The notes under the pieces were generated by a model that saw nothing but the letters and a program-made list of their open reading frames with translations, made no database searches and was not told the DNA's origin. From Macrostomum hystrix (Eukaryota; Platyhelminthes; Macrostomidae), in contig CATNEN010000029.1 of assembly GCA_950097015.1 (NCBI GenBank), positions 7,913,501 through 7,977,500 of the forward strand: a stretch of 64,000 nucleotides of DNA, read 5' to 3'. The position numbers and the translations under genes were made by a program. Below, piece after piece: positions 33,501-46,684 of the stretch (position 1 is the stretch's first letter; the number at the start of each line of letters is the position of its first letter).

Positions 33501-36500
33501 CTCCCATGCTTTGGAGAATTCCTGCGGCACCCAGCACTGGATCGGCTTGCCTGAAATCATTGCGTTCAGGAATCGTTTGTAAGGCTGTGAAAAAGTTGTC
33601 AATTAGCAAAGAAAATCGGAATAGGAACAAAGAGGAATTCAATGATTTGTGACGAAATTGACCACCTTAAGTTTTCCTACTGTTTCGGATTTTCTTAAAG
33701 TACGAGTATCTTGAACCATTTAAAGTTTGTAGATTAAACTATTTGTAGTTTTCAAAACTCTACTGGTGAGAACAGATGTTTTCAACTGCTACAGAATATG
33801 TCACTGGTTGTAGAGAAAGCGCTGAAAGCTACGAGTACAATCGCGGTCCATTATTTGGATAGACAGTTTTTCGTTTTCAAGTTTATAGTGCCGGGTCAGT
33901 TTTTCAGTTAGTTTATTTTACCGTGAAGATTTAGCTTGTTCTAATGTTACAGGTCCTCGTTGTTGCTTGGATAAACATCCAAAGAAATACAATAACGTCG
34001 AAACGTTTATTGAAAGTCAGAAATACTTGAACAGTGATACCTGATACTCGTACTTGAAAAGTTCGTAATCCTAGACCTAGTCCGTTCCCAGTGTTTAAAG
34101 AAGATTGGAAAGACGAGTAATGCCTTCAAAATGCCTAGTTTTGCTAGGAAACGTATTGCCCCGTATAAACTGCAAAAAAACTTGTACATACGAAACAAGT
34201 CGTTTAAAATCGCCATTAAGTACTGTTGACCTAGAAAACCTAAAATTGGTGGTCGACAACACCAAGTACAGTTGACCTAAGAAACCAAGAATTGGTGGTC
34301 GACAACACCGAGTGCAGTTGACCTGAGAAACCGAGAATTGGTGGTCGACAACACCAAGTACAGTTGACCTGAGAAACCAAGAATTGGTGGTTGACAACAC
34401 CAAGTACAGTTGACCTGAGAAACCAAGAATTGGTGGTCGACAACACCAAGTACAGTTGACCTGAGAAACCAAGAATTGGTGGCCGACAACACCAAGTACA
34501 GTTGACCTAAGAAACCAAGAATTGGTGGTCGACAACACCAAGTACAGTTGACCTGAGAAACCAAGAATTGGTGGCCGACAACACCAAGTACAGTTGACCT
34601 GAGAAACCAAGAATTGGTGGTCGACAACACCAAGTACAGTTGACCTAAGAAACCAAGAATTGGTGGTCGACAACACCAAGTACAGTTGACCTGAGAAACC
34701 GAGAATTGGTGGTCGACAACACCAAGTACAGTTGACCTGAGAAACCGAGAATTGGTGGTCGACAACACCAAGTACAGTTGACCTGAGAAACCGAGAATTG
34801 GTGGTTGACAACACCAAGTACAGTTGACCTGAGAAACCAAGAATTGGTGGTTGACAACACCAAGTACAGTTGACCTGAGAAACCGAGAATTGGTGGTCGA
34901 CAACACCAAGTACAGTTGACCTGAGAAACTAAGAATTGGTGGTTGACAACATTAAGTACTGCTGGCGTTGTCTAAAGCACCAATGCCAATGCCCGAAGCA
35001 CCAAGAACTGGCGGATTTCAAGGACAAACAAAGTACAAAGGCTAAATTTGGCTTGCCAACAGCCACCTTGTCAGACTGTTTCCTATTCCACTGTAACAAC
35101 TCTCCTATCCCAGTATTCTTGGAGGAAGCTTGAGCAGATGAGAGCTAGTGAATGAGTGATTGGGTGAGCGAGTGAGCGAGTGAGTAGTAGAAGCTCAAAA
35201 GAAAGGGGCGCCTAAATAATTCACAAGTAAATTTTTTGTTCAGACGGAAAGCACTGTCGATCCTGTGCAGTTGCTCCGCTTGTAAATGGCTGTTGTTGGG
35301 CACGTTGAGTTAAGGACCAGAAATATGTGGGACCGGGGAGAAAGAGAGTGAGAGAATGGGAGAGAAAGGGGAGCGGCGAAGAGGAAGGACTGCTAAGTGG
35401 GCGAGGAATCGGTTGATGAAACTATTATTGATCAGAGACTAGACGCGTGTGGTCGGTGCCCACTCCAGACTCAGCTAGCCTATAATGCGAGGACGATGAG
35501 CTATTCACTAAGGGACAGCCGGATGAAGACCAAGGCCTCAACAACGATGGTGTAGGCAGAGTGCTCGGGGTTAGTGGTGGGGAGATTCTCAACCTAGACG
35601 GTGGTCTAGCAGGGTTCTCATTTCTATGCTCATCTGCTTATTATCGCGTCTCCGCACAGATAGGCGCCTGTATAATTTAGGCCTCATCTATTTCCGTCTG
35701 GTTTGCAATCCAGCACGGTCCTGTCCCTTACCTAACATTATTTCTATCTAACTAGCATTCCAAAAATATTTAAAATCTGCTAGCCTATACTAGTCACCTG
35801 GTTCCCCAAAACCTTACTCAAATATGATCCTCATTATCAGAGTCTCGAACGCAAATATCGCGTCACGCAAGTGTACAAGTACACGTAAAACATTTTTACA
35901 TAGAAAAATTACCATCCATTTTACAGATGGGATTTTAGAATCGTGTAGAAGTCCAAGTTGGAAAATAATACTTCAAAGTGTGCACGCGCTGTAGCAATAT
36001 TTGTGCGGCCCGGATGAAAACTTACATGATCCCTCAGAATACGAAATTGAGAGTTGGTGGGGACTATTGAAAGTGTTTCCGCAACTGTAAAATGAAAAAG
36101 AAATGGAAAGAGATGAAGATCTGGAAGCTGCGGGTACACGGAGGGAAGCTGGGGAGCCGGCTGTGGGAGAATACAAGCGGGATGGGGAGCCCATGGCAAA
36201 CACGGTTAGTAACGAAGTCCCGGGATCAATTTTGGCTCAGCATCCCGTGAAGCGTTCTCGATGCCTGCAGTAACAGCCGCAGCATTTGCCACACTCTCAG
36301 AACAGAACATGCTTCATTTCGAGTGTTGGCGAGGGATAGCTGCAGCAACTGCCGCCTCAGCAGACACAGACGGCCTTCCCAATTCCCACCATTTACCCCC
36401 TCCTGACACCCACCCCCAGTCCGAAGCAGCTGCAGCGAAGTTTGAAATTGGTCATAGTGACTGACAGTGTCAGGAGAGCTGTTTGGAAAGGGAAAGTGGG

Positions 36501-39500
36501 ATACAGGAGTGGGTCGGCACTCCCCGACTCCGTACCGTATGCTGCTTCGGATTTTTATTCGTCTCTCAGCTGGCTCCGGACTGGCTCACTTTCCCCACTC
36601 GCCCTTCTCTCTACGTCCCTTATCGCTTGCTCATATCTCGGCCTCAGTCACTTCTGTCTGGCTGTATCACGATTCCCGTTGTCGGGGCTTTTGGCGAACT
36701 CAAAACCGAAAGCGCAAGTGCGAATAGAACACACTTTGACTGTAGCTTTGCCTGCATTGAGACTGCGACCATCAGATTGCAGGAAAACTGAACACGCCAT
36801 TGGATGGAATCTCTGTCCCTAGGTCATAAAAGAGGACTTTCTACTATGGGGATTTTGGCGACACGCTTACGTCTGAGACAGACAGGCGAACAGAAACTTT
36901 CGCATATCTAAAAACTATGGATTTTTTATCCACAATCAGGTGAAGCCATGGCAGGCAGAGAGAGAGAGAATTGCGACGGCTGTTACGCCTAATAGAATGC
37001 GAACTGAGCGACTGTGTGTATGTGTTCAGCGAAAATGCCTTCTGTGCAGCTGGTTGCACCTTCTGGTTGCCGTGCGCTTACCCCTGACCCGGGGAAGATC
37101 CGGCTCTGTCTCCGTGACGGTAGATGAAAATCGGGGATCGAGATGGGCGAACTAGGGAGACACAAAACTCGACTGTACTTTATTGGACTTAGTTCCGAAC
37201 CCCCTGTTCGGATTCTTCCTCGACTTGTGTTGCCATCCGCGGCCTCGTGGACGGGGTAGAAGGTTTAGTGTGGAAGTGGGGATTCTAAAACCAACGGGGC
37301 ATGACAGGCTGCGAGGAGGCAGAGGGACAGTCTGGGAGAGAGTGGAAAAGAGATACGGAGCCATGGAATATCTCCTAGCAGCTTCGTCTTACAACCCTGT
37401 CGTTTTCGACCCCAATCCCGGTCGCATTCCGCTCTCCGTCTCTCTCCTCCCCTACCAGGAGGAGAACGGGAGCAGCGAAAAACCTCTTTTTTGGGATGTC
37501 GGGTTGAGGTGAGGGAGGCATTGCTGCTCCTGTCTTTCACTCGGCAGAGTGGAAATTGATAGCAATAAGAGTCAAAGGCGAAGGAGCTGGAGAGAAACGT
37601 GGAGTTCAGTACAGAAGCAGCTGCTGCAGCTTTGAGGCAGCGCCGGAGTGATTGAGCCACACCCATCCCAGTCGACCGCAGCGGCACACATAGTCCTCAC
37701 ATAGCATTTTCTTCCCGCAGCAGAGTTACTTCATTCTTCTGGCTAAGAAATACCAAAATAGAAGAGCTAGGCCAGGACCAGATATTCCAGACATGGGGAG
37801 AAGAGCTGGCCTGCCCCCTCCCGGGTGGCGGTGATGGTGGTGGCTGGTGGACAGCGGTCTCTGTAGCCGACGCCAGGAAAGCCAGACTATTTTCGAAGGG
37901 GGGCATTCGCTGGTCAGCCGGCACGCAAGCATTTACGAACACACTCTGCCCTCTGTCCCACACACCAGGAAGGTTTACAAAAACCTTCAGAGGTGCCCTG
38001 GCTAGTCCAACCCTTCAGTCTGCTTTCTCTTCTTTGCTTTCCCGCCTCTCTCTACCCGTGTCTTCCTCTTTCTGCCACTCTCCCGAGTGTTCCTGTTTCA
38101 ATTTCCCTCTGATTCTGAGGATCCTCCTCCACCCGCCTCCCGGTTTCCTTGGCTGGCCTAGGTTCCCCTCCGCAACCCTGCCCCTCCCCCCCGAGTGTTG
38201 ATGCACGCGACCGGCGCCTTCTGGCAGCGGGATTTCTATGCCTCTCTTTAAAGGAAATCTCTGCTGTGAGAATGCCGGAGAATAAAAGAAAATGATGGCT
38301 GACCGCTGCTTCTCAGCATTGGCAAAGGTTTGGGTTAATACAAATACGATTTCTGTCTGTCCAGGCCAGGGATTAGCAAATTATATGGGACCGGGCTAGG
38401 CCTAATGACGGCTGAGACGGGGAGCGACTGAGGAAGAGCTAGATGAGGCGCTGATGGGGGATCAGAGAAGCGGGCTTCTTCCCAGCCCGGACCGTCGCTA
38501 TTTAAGCTTGATTCGATTCGTCGATCCTCTGAGGGTTTAGCGGCGGGGTTGGGTAAATTTTGGAATCCTAGGACCGACTGAGAGTTTCTCAATCACCCAA
38601 AACCCGTCTGCCAGAGCCTCGAAACCGTGTACGCCCTCTCTCTTCTTTGGCTTTCTTCTCTATCTGATGGCGAGTCCCTAGTAGTTTCTCTGCTTAACTA
38701 ACAGGATTAAACCCTTGACCTCGCTCCTCCGTGCCGACAAGTCTTACTCTTAACTACTTCCGATCCGAAAGCAAGACCCGGGCTGAGAACAGAATTAGAA
38801 ACTGAAGCATCGAGTAGGCGAGTGGGTCCGTTACGCAATCGGAGGCTGCACGGAGGTAATATCGATTTTTTCGCTATTACGGTTCTGAAAGAATCCTGGT
38901 GTATTGCGGCACTTGATTGGTTTGATTTGAAGTGAGCGAGAAAAAACTGCAGTTGCTCTCTATAGCCCGTTGCATATCATTTAAACAAGTGGAAAAACTA
39001 TTTTCGACTGACTGTTTTTTTCCTGATGCCCAGTGAAGTATAAATTTCGGGTGGTTTACGTATGCGAAGAAAAATCAAATGCCGAGAGGTATTGGGTTCA
39101 GAGAGAGAGACTGGATAGCCAAACGACAAAATGGCCGTTCACAGAGGGCGCCCTGCCAGGTGAATAAGCCCGTGAAACTCACTTGTCTAAATACTGACAG
39201 AAAATTTTCCTCATAGAATTGCATTGTGGAGAGCAGCGTAGCAGCGTAGCGCTGTGCAGTGCTACAGCCAGTGTTCTGTGCTTGAAAGCAAAAAACTAGG
39301 AAGAGAGAGGGAGTGAGAAACAGAGCAAAGCATTTTCTGGGGCTTGGTCCAAAATAGATTTTCAGCTAGTACACACAAACGCACAGTATGACGTATAGCC
39401 AGTGTGAGTCACCTAAATATGGACTTCAGGATTTGGTCTTTGGATTTCAAATACCCAGAATGTATATAATTCTTTATCTTCTAAAATATTAAACCAATCA

Positions 39501-39924
39501 CCATGAAAATCCAGAACACGGGCTAGTAGTTGGTATTTGAACTACCCCCCTGTGGTCTTTCCCCATGGGGAACAATCCCTGGGTGAGTGTGGCGTCCCCC
39601 CAGTCCATGGACAGAACGGCCCTACGCAGCCTTCGGATGCGACGCGCAATAGCTGCTTCGAAGTTTCAAACGATTATTGCTATTATTATTGTTAATTTTG
39701 CTTTTTGCCAGGGACCCGTTAAAATGGAAAAACGATCGCTTAACATTTGGGAGCAAATGTTAGCTGAACCTACCGACATACTGCCGCAGACCAATGACCG
39801 CGATGAACATGATCATGAGACCTCCTGTGAACTGGTAGTTCAGCTGATCGATGAAATCTACTCCATGACCACCGTATGGGGTTTTGAAGATGCGGCCAAG
39901 TTTCAGCACGAATCCGGCGTCCAT
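30191..39924 (-). CDS. Innexin B (gap-junction protein, 398 aa, three exons)
   Basis: Second innexin, in tandem with and on the same strand as innexin A. Exons 39774-39924, 32914-33550 and 30191-30599 total 399 codons with stop; introns are phase 1 and phase 2 at the same positions as in innexin A. TM1 is about residues 32-49. Loop 1 has Cys56 and Cys74 (CWVPQEF...YCW), then YYQW at 103-106, followed by TM2 and TM3. Loop 2 has Cys250 and Cys268 (FPRVTYC...LQC), then EKVYVFLWFW in TM4. The tail ends ...NRGSSIV. The start at 39924 is fixed by an in-frame TAA 18 bases upstream. The cytoplasmic loop lacks the five-cysteine cluster of innexin A, keeping only a CC pair. It may form homomeric or mixed channels with innexin A; that is inference from family behaviour. 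Confidence 0.95.
30600..32913 (-). other. Innexin B intron 2 (about 2.3 kb)
   Basis: No supported exon, repeat array or SINE. It has several purine-rich and CT-rich patches between 31700 and 32400. Confidence 0.7.
32914..33550 (-). CDS. Innexin B exon 2 (loop 1 to loop 2)
   Basis: Acceptor ATTTCAG, then GKPIQCWVPQEF; donor GTGAGTT after ...GVKAQ plus two bases (phase 2). It contains YYQWVAIVLAG and FPRVTYCHL. Confidence 0.95.
33551..39773 (-). other. Innexin B intron 1 (about 6.2 kb)
   Basis: Holds the 46-bp array (34215-34955). The remaining sequence is CT/GA-biased (35150-35420, 36950-38200), which yields many spurious open frames on both strands. I see no conserved protein motif in it. 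Confidence 0.7.
34215..34955. repeat. 46-bp minisatellite, 16 units
   Basis: Unit GTACAGTTGACCTGAGAAAC plus CAAGAATTGGTGGTCGACAACACCAA. Copies differ by a few substitutions (GTCGAC, GTTGAC or GCCGAC). The GTCGAC palindrome recurs in most units. Because 46 is not a multiple of 3, the minus-strand frames all cycle through the same three peptides, giving long non-genic open frames. Confidence 0.92.
39774..39924 (-). CDS. Innexin B exon 1 (N terminus, TM1)
   Basis: 151 bp, MDAGFVLKLGRIF through DFIDQLNYQFTGG to IGLRQYV plus one base, donor GTAGGTT (phase 1). It lies antisense to a plus-strand open frame that is not a gene. It aligns throughout with innexin A exon 1. Confidence 0.92.
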
Positions 39925-42900
39925 GACTCCGACGCTCGCTTAGCCCGGCCGGACGGCAGTTGGTGTGGGGAGAATTGTAGTTGGGGAGCGCGGCACAGTT
40001 CGGGAATCGTCAGCAGGGTCCAGCCATGCTTGGCCGCGACTCAAGCCTCGCTACTGTTGTTGTACAATTGAAGAGCCTCCGTAGCGCGAATTCGAAATCG
40101 ACGAATTCGAAACCAGCCGATGAAGAAGGGGAAGAATACGAGTGGGAGTGACGGGCGCGCCTGAAGTGCCTCAGCGTCCTCCAATCAATGGCGCCACCAA
40201 TGCTCGACCTGGCGGCGGTGAACGCCTGGCTTTCACTGGGACAGCCTGCGCATGACCGGCAGCCTGTTGGGCACGTTATTTTTCTCCTTCGCCTCCTATT
40301 TTCCTCTCTCGCTCTCCTTCGCTATCCGCTTTCGCCGGTGTCCAGCCTTGGCTTTTTTGGCCAACAAATGCTTCTTTTTGGTATCGCTGAAGATGCGCAG
40401 CCCTCTCTTGGATGTCGGAAAGCTCCCCCAATGGCATAGGCAGATTGCGGGGAAAGGAAGGCGACTGGGGAGGAGACTGCCCACTGTGTGCGTGTGTGTG
40501 TAGATGGAGGAGGGTGGGCTGCCTCCAATGCCGGAGCAAGTAGGGGTAGATAGGGGTTGGGAAGGAAAGCGGCGAGGGGTGGACTGGGAGACGGTCGACC
40601 CAGAGGATATACTTAGCATTTTCTCCAGCGGACCGTTCTGCTCTTCTCTCTCAGCTGGCGCTCCCCCTGCCGCCGCTGCCGGTCCTACTCCGTTTGCAGG
40701 TACCGGCAGAACACATTGGCTATGTTCCCTTCTCAGCTCATGCGAAACAGCAGCCAATCCCAGCCCCTGCTGCGGAGTTCTCTCGCCCTCTTCTCTAACC
40801 CTGGCGCCAGTGCCCGGCCTCACATTCTTTTCAGCAGCCACCCGGCTCTCAGCTCAATCCGGAAAGGAAAAAGACAGGCAGTGTGCGGGGAGGCCCGACG
40901 AATATTCCCCTTCTGGTCTGGGGTAGATTGAAATGGCGCGGGGTAGGGGAAGATTGAGAGGAGGTAGGCAGAAATGGAAGCGATTCGGGGGCGATGGAGT
41001 GAGCGCGCTGGGCGCTGGCTTCAGATTCCCCATTCAACTCTCGCTTTCTGTACCAGTCCGGCTGTACCCAGGGCAACCCGGCGAGCCAGCCTCGGTCGGT
41101 CGGTGCCGAGGGAGGGAGGGACGCTCCAGGGAAAGAGAGATGAGGAACGGAGCCAGCTGAACAATCTGTCCTCTGGGTAACCATACAGACTCGCCTGCTG
41201 CCACTACTCCATCTCTCCCCCTCTGCCTCACCGGGTGGCTCTCTCTGGTAAGCTCTGGCAACTCGAGCGTGCGAAGGAGGAGAGTGTATCGGGGATTTGG
41301 GCGCTTGCAGGACGAGAGGAGAAAGTGATTGGGAAGGGAGCTGAGAGGTTTCCCAAGCATCCTTGTGCTGGTTCCATGCAGTCAATCCAATGCTTGGCAA
41401 TAATTTGTTTCGGCTTTTAGCTCGTATTTCGATTCTGCGATTCTCAAATTTTGGCACAGCACAGAGCTGCCTATTGTGCTTATACAAATTGTAGTTGTGG
41501 CTCTATCTGCACCTGCATCTGTAATCTAGCTTGCCTGTGTTACCAAAGAAAGGATTTTTCTCATGCTCATTTTTCATTCGTGTTAGTGAATGGATGGGCA
41601 TGTTTTTAATCCCTAAATAGCCGTTTCTTTTCATTTCCTGATAGTCGAGAAAACTTTTCGTGCGTCCATTTTTCGAAGCATTAGCCAAGGACTAAACTTC
41701 CATTAGTCTTCTCTTACAGCTGGCCCATTTGCAGATAGCGACTTAAAAGACACTCGTGCTAAAGCCCTGGCGGGTGCGGGCAATGAAAATCACATTTCCC
41801 ACACCGAACAGCCAGACGGTGTCGGGTGGGCTGAGCTGAGCTTGCTAAGAAAGATTAAGAGGCTTAAGTAATATCTTCCTGGCTAAGCCAATGCCTTTAC
41901 TCAAAGCGAATCTGCGTCAGAGCAATCTGTGAGCTGCCCTAGCTGCGGCTCGGAATTCTCTAGAATTATTGTGATTATCTCGGAATTCCGGTGCAGCAAT
42001 TTATTAATCGGCGGCACCCCAGCTCCCTATCAGGACAGACTGCGCCAGTAATTAACTCAAGAAACTTTCGACTTGTCCCAGTCCAAGCGGGAATAAGTCG
42101 CTGGTCTTTGCTCCTGCTTATGGTGCTTCTCACAGTACAGAAGAAGTAGTAGTTGCTTGAGCGTGCTTAAATATTAGAAGTGCACATTTTTGTCATGAGG
42201 CCAATCTTGTTGAACAATACTCACGTGTAGCTGTTCAGTTTTCAATTACCTTCAAACTACTCTACAGCTTCGCTTGCTCGGACTCGTCCCTCGGGGCGGG
42301 GGGTGGTTGGAGCCGGAATGACGGAAGAGGCCTGGAAACAAGATAGAGTGAATGAGAGCGAGGCGCAGGCAGATATAGTGCATAATTAATTTGCAGCGAA
42401 CTGTGCAACCAAACTGCCATCCGGGGCAGCACCAGCACCTCAGACGCTGCACGCCAGTTGCCATCCATAATGCATGCCTCCGATCTTGCGACCCCGCGGA
42501 AGAATGCCTTCATTGCTTTCCTAATATCTCATCCCAATCTGCACGGCGCGTCTTATCGCCCTCCCACCCCGTCAACCCGACTAACCCGCCTACAGCTTCT
42601 AGTCCTAAAGACCAGCACAGCGTCTCAACAGTCGCGGGAGGGTTTAGTGGGGCCATTTGCGCATTAGACAGGAGTTTAGCCCATATATAAGCGATGGGGT
42701 CGCTTAAGTAAATGACGCTGCGAACCTAGGCGGCTGGAAACAACGGATAAGCCGCCGCCGCATCCTCCTCCCACACACTGCAACCTGGCGAGGTCCGAGG
42801 CGCTAAAGCCTACCTAACCCGACCCCGTGTCCGCCACTGTCAAAACCTAAACTCGAACAGAAGGAAGGAAGGGGCGAATGAGAATCTGATAAGAGGCGGC

Positions 42901-45900
42901 TCAGGATGCACCGGCTAAAAACTCGCGCGCATTATTGGGTGACTCGATGGAACAGGCCCGCGAGATGCTGGCGGCGAGAGAAAATTTATGGGATAATTTT
43001 AGTTGTTAACAGGACGAGAAGGGGAGTGAAGTTGTGAGCCTCGGTAACTCCTCTCAGGCAAGTTGGAGAATCCCTTGGGGAATTATTATGTCAATAACTT
43101 CCCGACTGAAATTATCCCTCACTGGCGACCGTTTCCCTCGCTCATCCCCACCTCCTCCCAGAGGGAGATGGAGAAAATTCGGACTAAATTGGAGTAGGAT
43201 TGGAAGACCAGCAGTTCTCGCTCATCCCGCTGGCCGGCAGTCGCCTGCTGGGACTTCGATAGCGAGGGATGTCAGAACTCTGGTAGTTACCAGGCCCGGG
43301 TGTTGGGTAGAGTGGCCCGAGGCGCTCCCAAGTCCGCCGCCCCCGTTCCCTGTTCCTCCTGCTTCACTCTTGGAAATCTGATTTCTGCTCTCCAACTGCT
43401 AGCCGATCCTCCCGGGGGGGGAACCGCAGCGTTGATGGCGGAAGGCGAGGTCCGCCTCACGGCTCCGGTTGTCGACGGCATGGGAACAAATTAGCCAAAT
43501 CCTCCTCTTCCCTATTCTGTGGGCGAGTCCGCCTGTAGCAGCAGGTTCCTCTCGTGTTTCCAAGCCGATTCATTCCTCGCGGCCTTCCGTCCAACCGCTC
43601 TTGAAGGCAGTCGCTGCAGTCCACTTAAGCCAAGGATCTTCCTGGGTCACTTCTCCAACTTCCTCTAACTCTATTCTGCCTAAAATGCAATCTACAGTGA
43701 ACGATCTGCAGTCCTGCGGCCCCCGCACTGTCTGTCTGGCTGGCTAGCCGAGTTAACAAAAAGATACCTTGACGATTTTTTCTAGCTTTTCGTGCGACAG
43801 CTAGAACATAGACAGGTCTCGCACCGGACTGCTAAAGCGTATTGACAGTTTCCCTTCCGCCACCAAAATCAGCCCCATTGCCCGGTTGTAGTGTCAACTC
43901 AGGACAGGCCTTTCTGGGGGACTAGTCGTATATACTATAGCAGAGAGGACCTCCTCACTCCACTCACTCAGAACGCCCATGCGGCCGGCCCACTCAGCCC
44001 TGCCGATCTAAAAATAGACCTGGTGGCCAACACACCCAGCCGCCGCACACCGGCTACAGTGGCCAAGTAGAAAGAAACGGCATGCACTTTTAAATGCGAG
44101 CTGGGAAGAGCACTGGCCACAATAGAGAATATAAGAGAGGAAGAGGTAAAGAGAAGAGAGGGGGATTGGGTGGGTAGGGAGAGTACCGGGGCCGTCTTGA
44201 GTTGAGATGAGACCTCTCAAATTTTTTTCCGCATTGATCCAACCACTTGTCTTTGCCAAGCCTTCATGCAGACCCGCCTACCAAACAACATTCTCTCCCC
44301 GCATTCCCTTTGGCTCCACATTTCGGCCCTCTGCTCTCCACTTTTCTGCAGCCTTCGAGCCGACAAACTTTCTACCGATATGAGAAGAAATAATAAATTC
44401 AGCATTGGAATTCAATACCTACTGAGGCAACATATGCCAAGCAACAATGACAGCCCTGGTAGGCGGGTTTTCTGAAAATTCACACTCAACCGGCATCTAG
44501 TTGGGTGAGGTGGATGCATTTGCTGAGCAGATATTTTGCTTGGCTAATATGCAGCTAATAGTTTCTGTTTGCCCTGGCTACCACTCCGAAGCTAAGAGTG
44601 GACAACTACTGAGCACTATGGCACATCCCAGATTCAGCATCACCTCAACCTACCCCCCTCACAGCCCCCCTCACAGCACCCGTTATATACTGGCAACGTG
44701 GTGCACGGAGGCTTTGGAGAAGGCAAAATTGATGGCCCGGAAAGAGGTGAAGAAGAAGCGAGCAAGGGTAGAGAGTCTCCTGGAGCTGGCCCTCCTTCGT
44801 TTGGATCGACAGTCAGGCTCATTAATTATTTATGAGAGCCCATGAGCGCGCCAAAATTACCTTGGCAGTTTTTTCGGCCCATTTCTCACGCACACATGCG
44901 CTCCTCTTCCCTTCATTGGTTGGGAATACACTCCCGAACCAGCCGCTCCCTCAATCACTTTGGATGCATTCGCCTTTTATTGATGTGCTCAAAGCTCCCC
45001 ATCGTTTTCTGGTGCTCAACAAGAAAAAAATACTGACTTTCTTGACAAGGTGAGTGAAGTCGGAGCAATGAGGGACAACCAGAGCTCTCCTGGGTGTACT
45101 ATTACCGGAGGGAATCTGTTGCAAGCTTTGGTCCGAGCTGCACTCGAAAACTCTCATCCCCGATTCGGAAGTTAGAAGAACATTCAGCAAAGAGGCCGGG
45201 CATTCACAGCCTGAGTGCAATTTAGTCCAGTCAGAGCAGGTCTGGCAACTGGTCCATGCTCAGGAGCGCCCAGGCTTTCGAGTCGCGTGCACTACAGGCT
45301 CAAACAATTTTTCTGGCTGCTCGTGTCCTTGAACTGGATTAAGGCACTAGGTCTCATGCTCCCTAAAATTCAGTTCGGGAGCACCTGCTGGTTTGAGCTT
45401 GGAATTGTGTTTCTGGATCGCTAACCAGCTGTAAATTGTAGGTGGCAGCATTAGCTTTTCTAGAATAGTTCATGGGCTTGGCAACCACTTATCTATGAAC
45501 TAAAAACTGCTTGATTTGCTTCTGATTTGGCGACCGAAAAGGCAGATGGAATCTGCATTCACATTTAGGAAAAATCGGTTAGGTTTCTGTGCCTCGAGTC
45601 AATTTGTTTAATTTGCTTGTTTATCGCACACGTTTGCGACATTGTTTCCGGAATGTCTTCATCAAAAACATCCCAGATTTCTGCTTTAAAGTAGCAGAGC
45701 ATTGTAACTGAGCCCCTACTTTAATTAATTCGGCCCGAGAAGAGAAGTGCTACAAGCTAGTTTATTAGGCCGAATCGAACGGACCCACTTAGATAGAAAT
45801 AAAGGAGCTGGAGTCAACAAAGCCTCCCCAGCTTCATCCGAGATCCACTCCTCTACCAGTAATGAAACTGAATGACGACGCAAATATTTTTTGACAACCT

Positions 45901-46397
45901 CGCAGCGAAGAGAATGGGACTCGCAGCGCCTATATATTTCAACTAGTGAAAGTGCCTAGCTGTAGTCCTTTCCTTTCCGTGTTGCCCCTTGCCCTGGGAA
46001 GGGAGAAATAACAGGACGTCCGCTGTCACTTCTTGTAGCAGCTGACTGTGTCACACGGAAGCGATGGGCCTACATCTTCTTCATAATTACTAGTGAAGCA
46101 ATTCGATGCACTTACACTTCTCCATCGAGGGGATTCTACAGGCCCCGACTGTCGGTGAAACTGCCTGACTGACAGCTTTCCATTTTTTATTCTAAGCCGC
46201 TTGCTCGACTAAGTCTCTTAGATAGTTTTGACAAGTTAAAAGAATCCCACTTTCCCATGTCAAGATGCTAGCCCGTCACTAGAAGTCCAAAGGACAAACT
46301 TTCAAGGCGTTTTTTATGCGCGAAATAGTATTTGCAAAACTCCCTTTTCAAAAACTGTATGCGGTCTGACCCGAATGTCGACAATATTCTAACTGCT
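39925..46397. other. Spacer upstream of innexin B, no supported gene
   Basis: About 6.5 kb, GC- and CT-rich in parts (40200-41400, 42250-43750). The many overlapping open frames lack conserved motifs and occur on both strands. The innexin B promoter should be close to 39925-40200. Confidence 0.55.
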
Positions 46398-46684
46398 CTA
46401 CTTACAGCAGGCAATCGTGAGAATAGGGAAGTTTTGAAGCTAAGAGGTAGACGAAAATTAGAACAATAAATTACCTGCTCATTTTCCAGATAATTTTCGA
46501 CGTAACTTCCAATGACTTGACAGTCGTGTAACTCGGCAGATTCTTGTTGCAAGTGAGTAAGTATGGAGCTACCGTTGCGAAGGCTGCTGCCGCGCCATGT
46601 CTTCTTTGTAGAGGTTTCCTTAGCAACAGTTGCCATAGTAACAGTCGTCTTAGCAACCGAGCAGTCGAACTCCGAGAATCGCAT
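46398..46684 (-). CDS. Possible small or partial coding exon(s), unknown protein
   Basis: An open frame from ATG 46684 to 46475 encodes 70 residues, MRFSEFDCSV...SSILTHLQQESAELHDC...YVENYLENEQ. It ends exactly at a donor-like GAGCAG/GTAATT. An acceptor 35 bp further (CTCTTAG) would add LQNFPILTIACCK and a stop, giving 83 aa, but a 35-bp intron is unusually short. Otherwise the exon may splice to something I did not find. Codon use looks more gene-like than its surroundings. I do not recognise the protein. Confidence 0.3.

Noticed and set aside
34095-34909. Minus-strand frames of 210-240 codons with Trp/Cys-rich repeats
   Set aside because: They are translations of the 46-bp array; all frames give the same three peptides in rotation.
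39565-40071. Plus-strand 168-codon frame
   Set aside because: It runs antisense through innexin B exon 1, which has strong family similarity, correct phase and an upstream in-frame stop.
40188-45424. Many overlapping 60-210-codon frames on both strands
   Set aside because: GC/CT-biased non-coding sequence; no conserved motif and no consistent splice or start structure.
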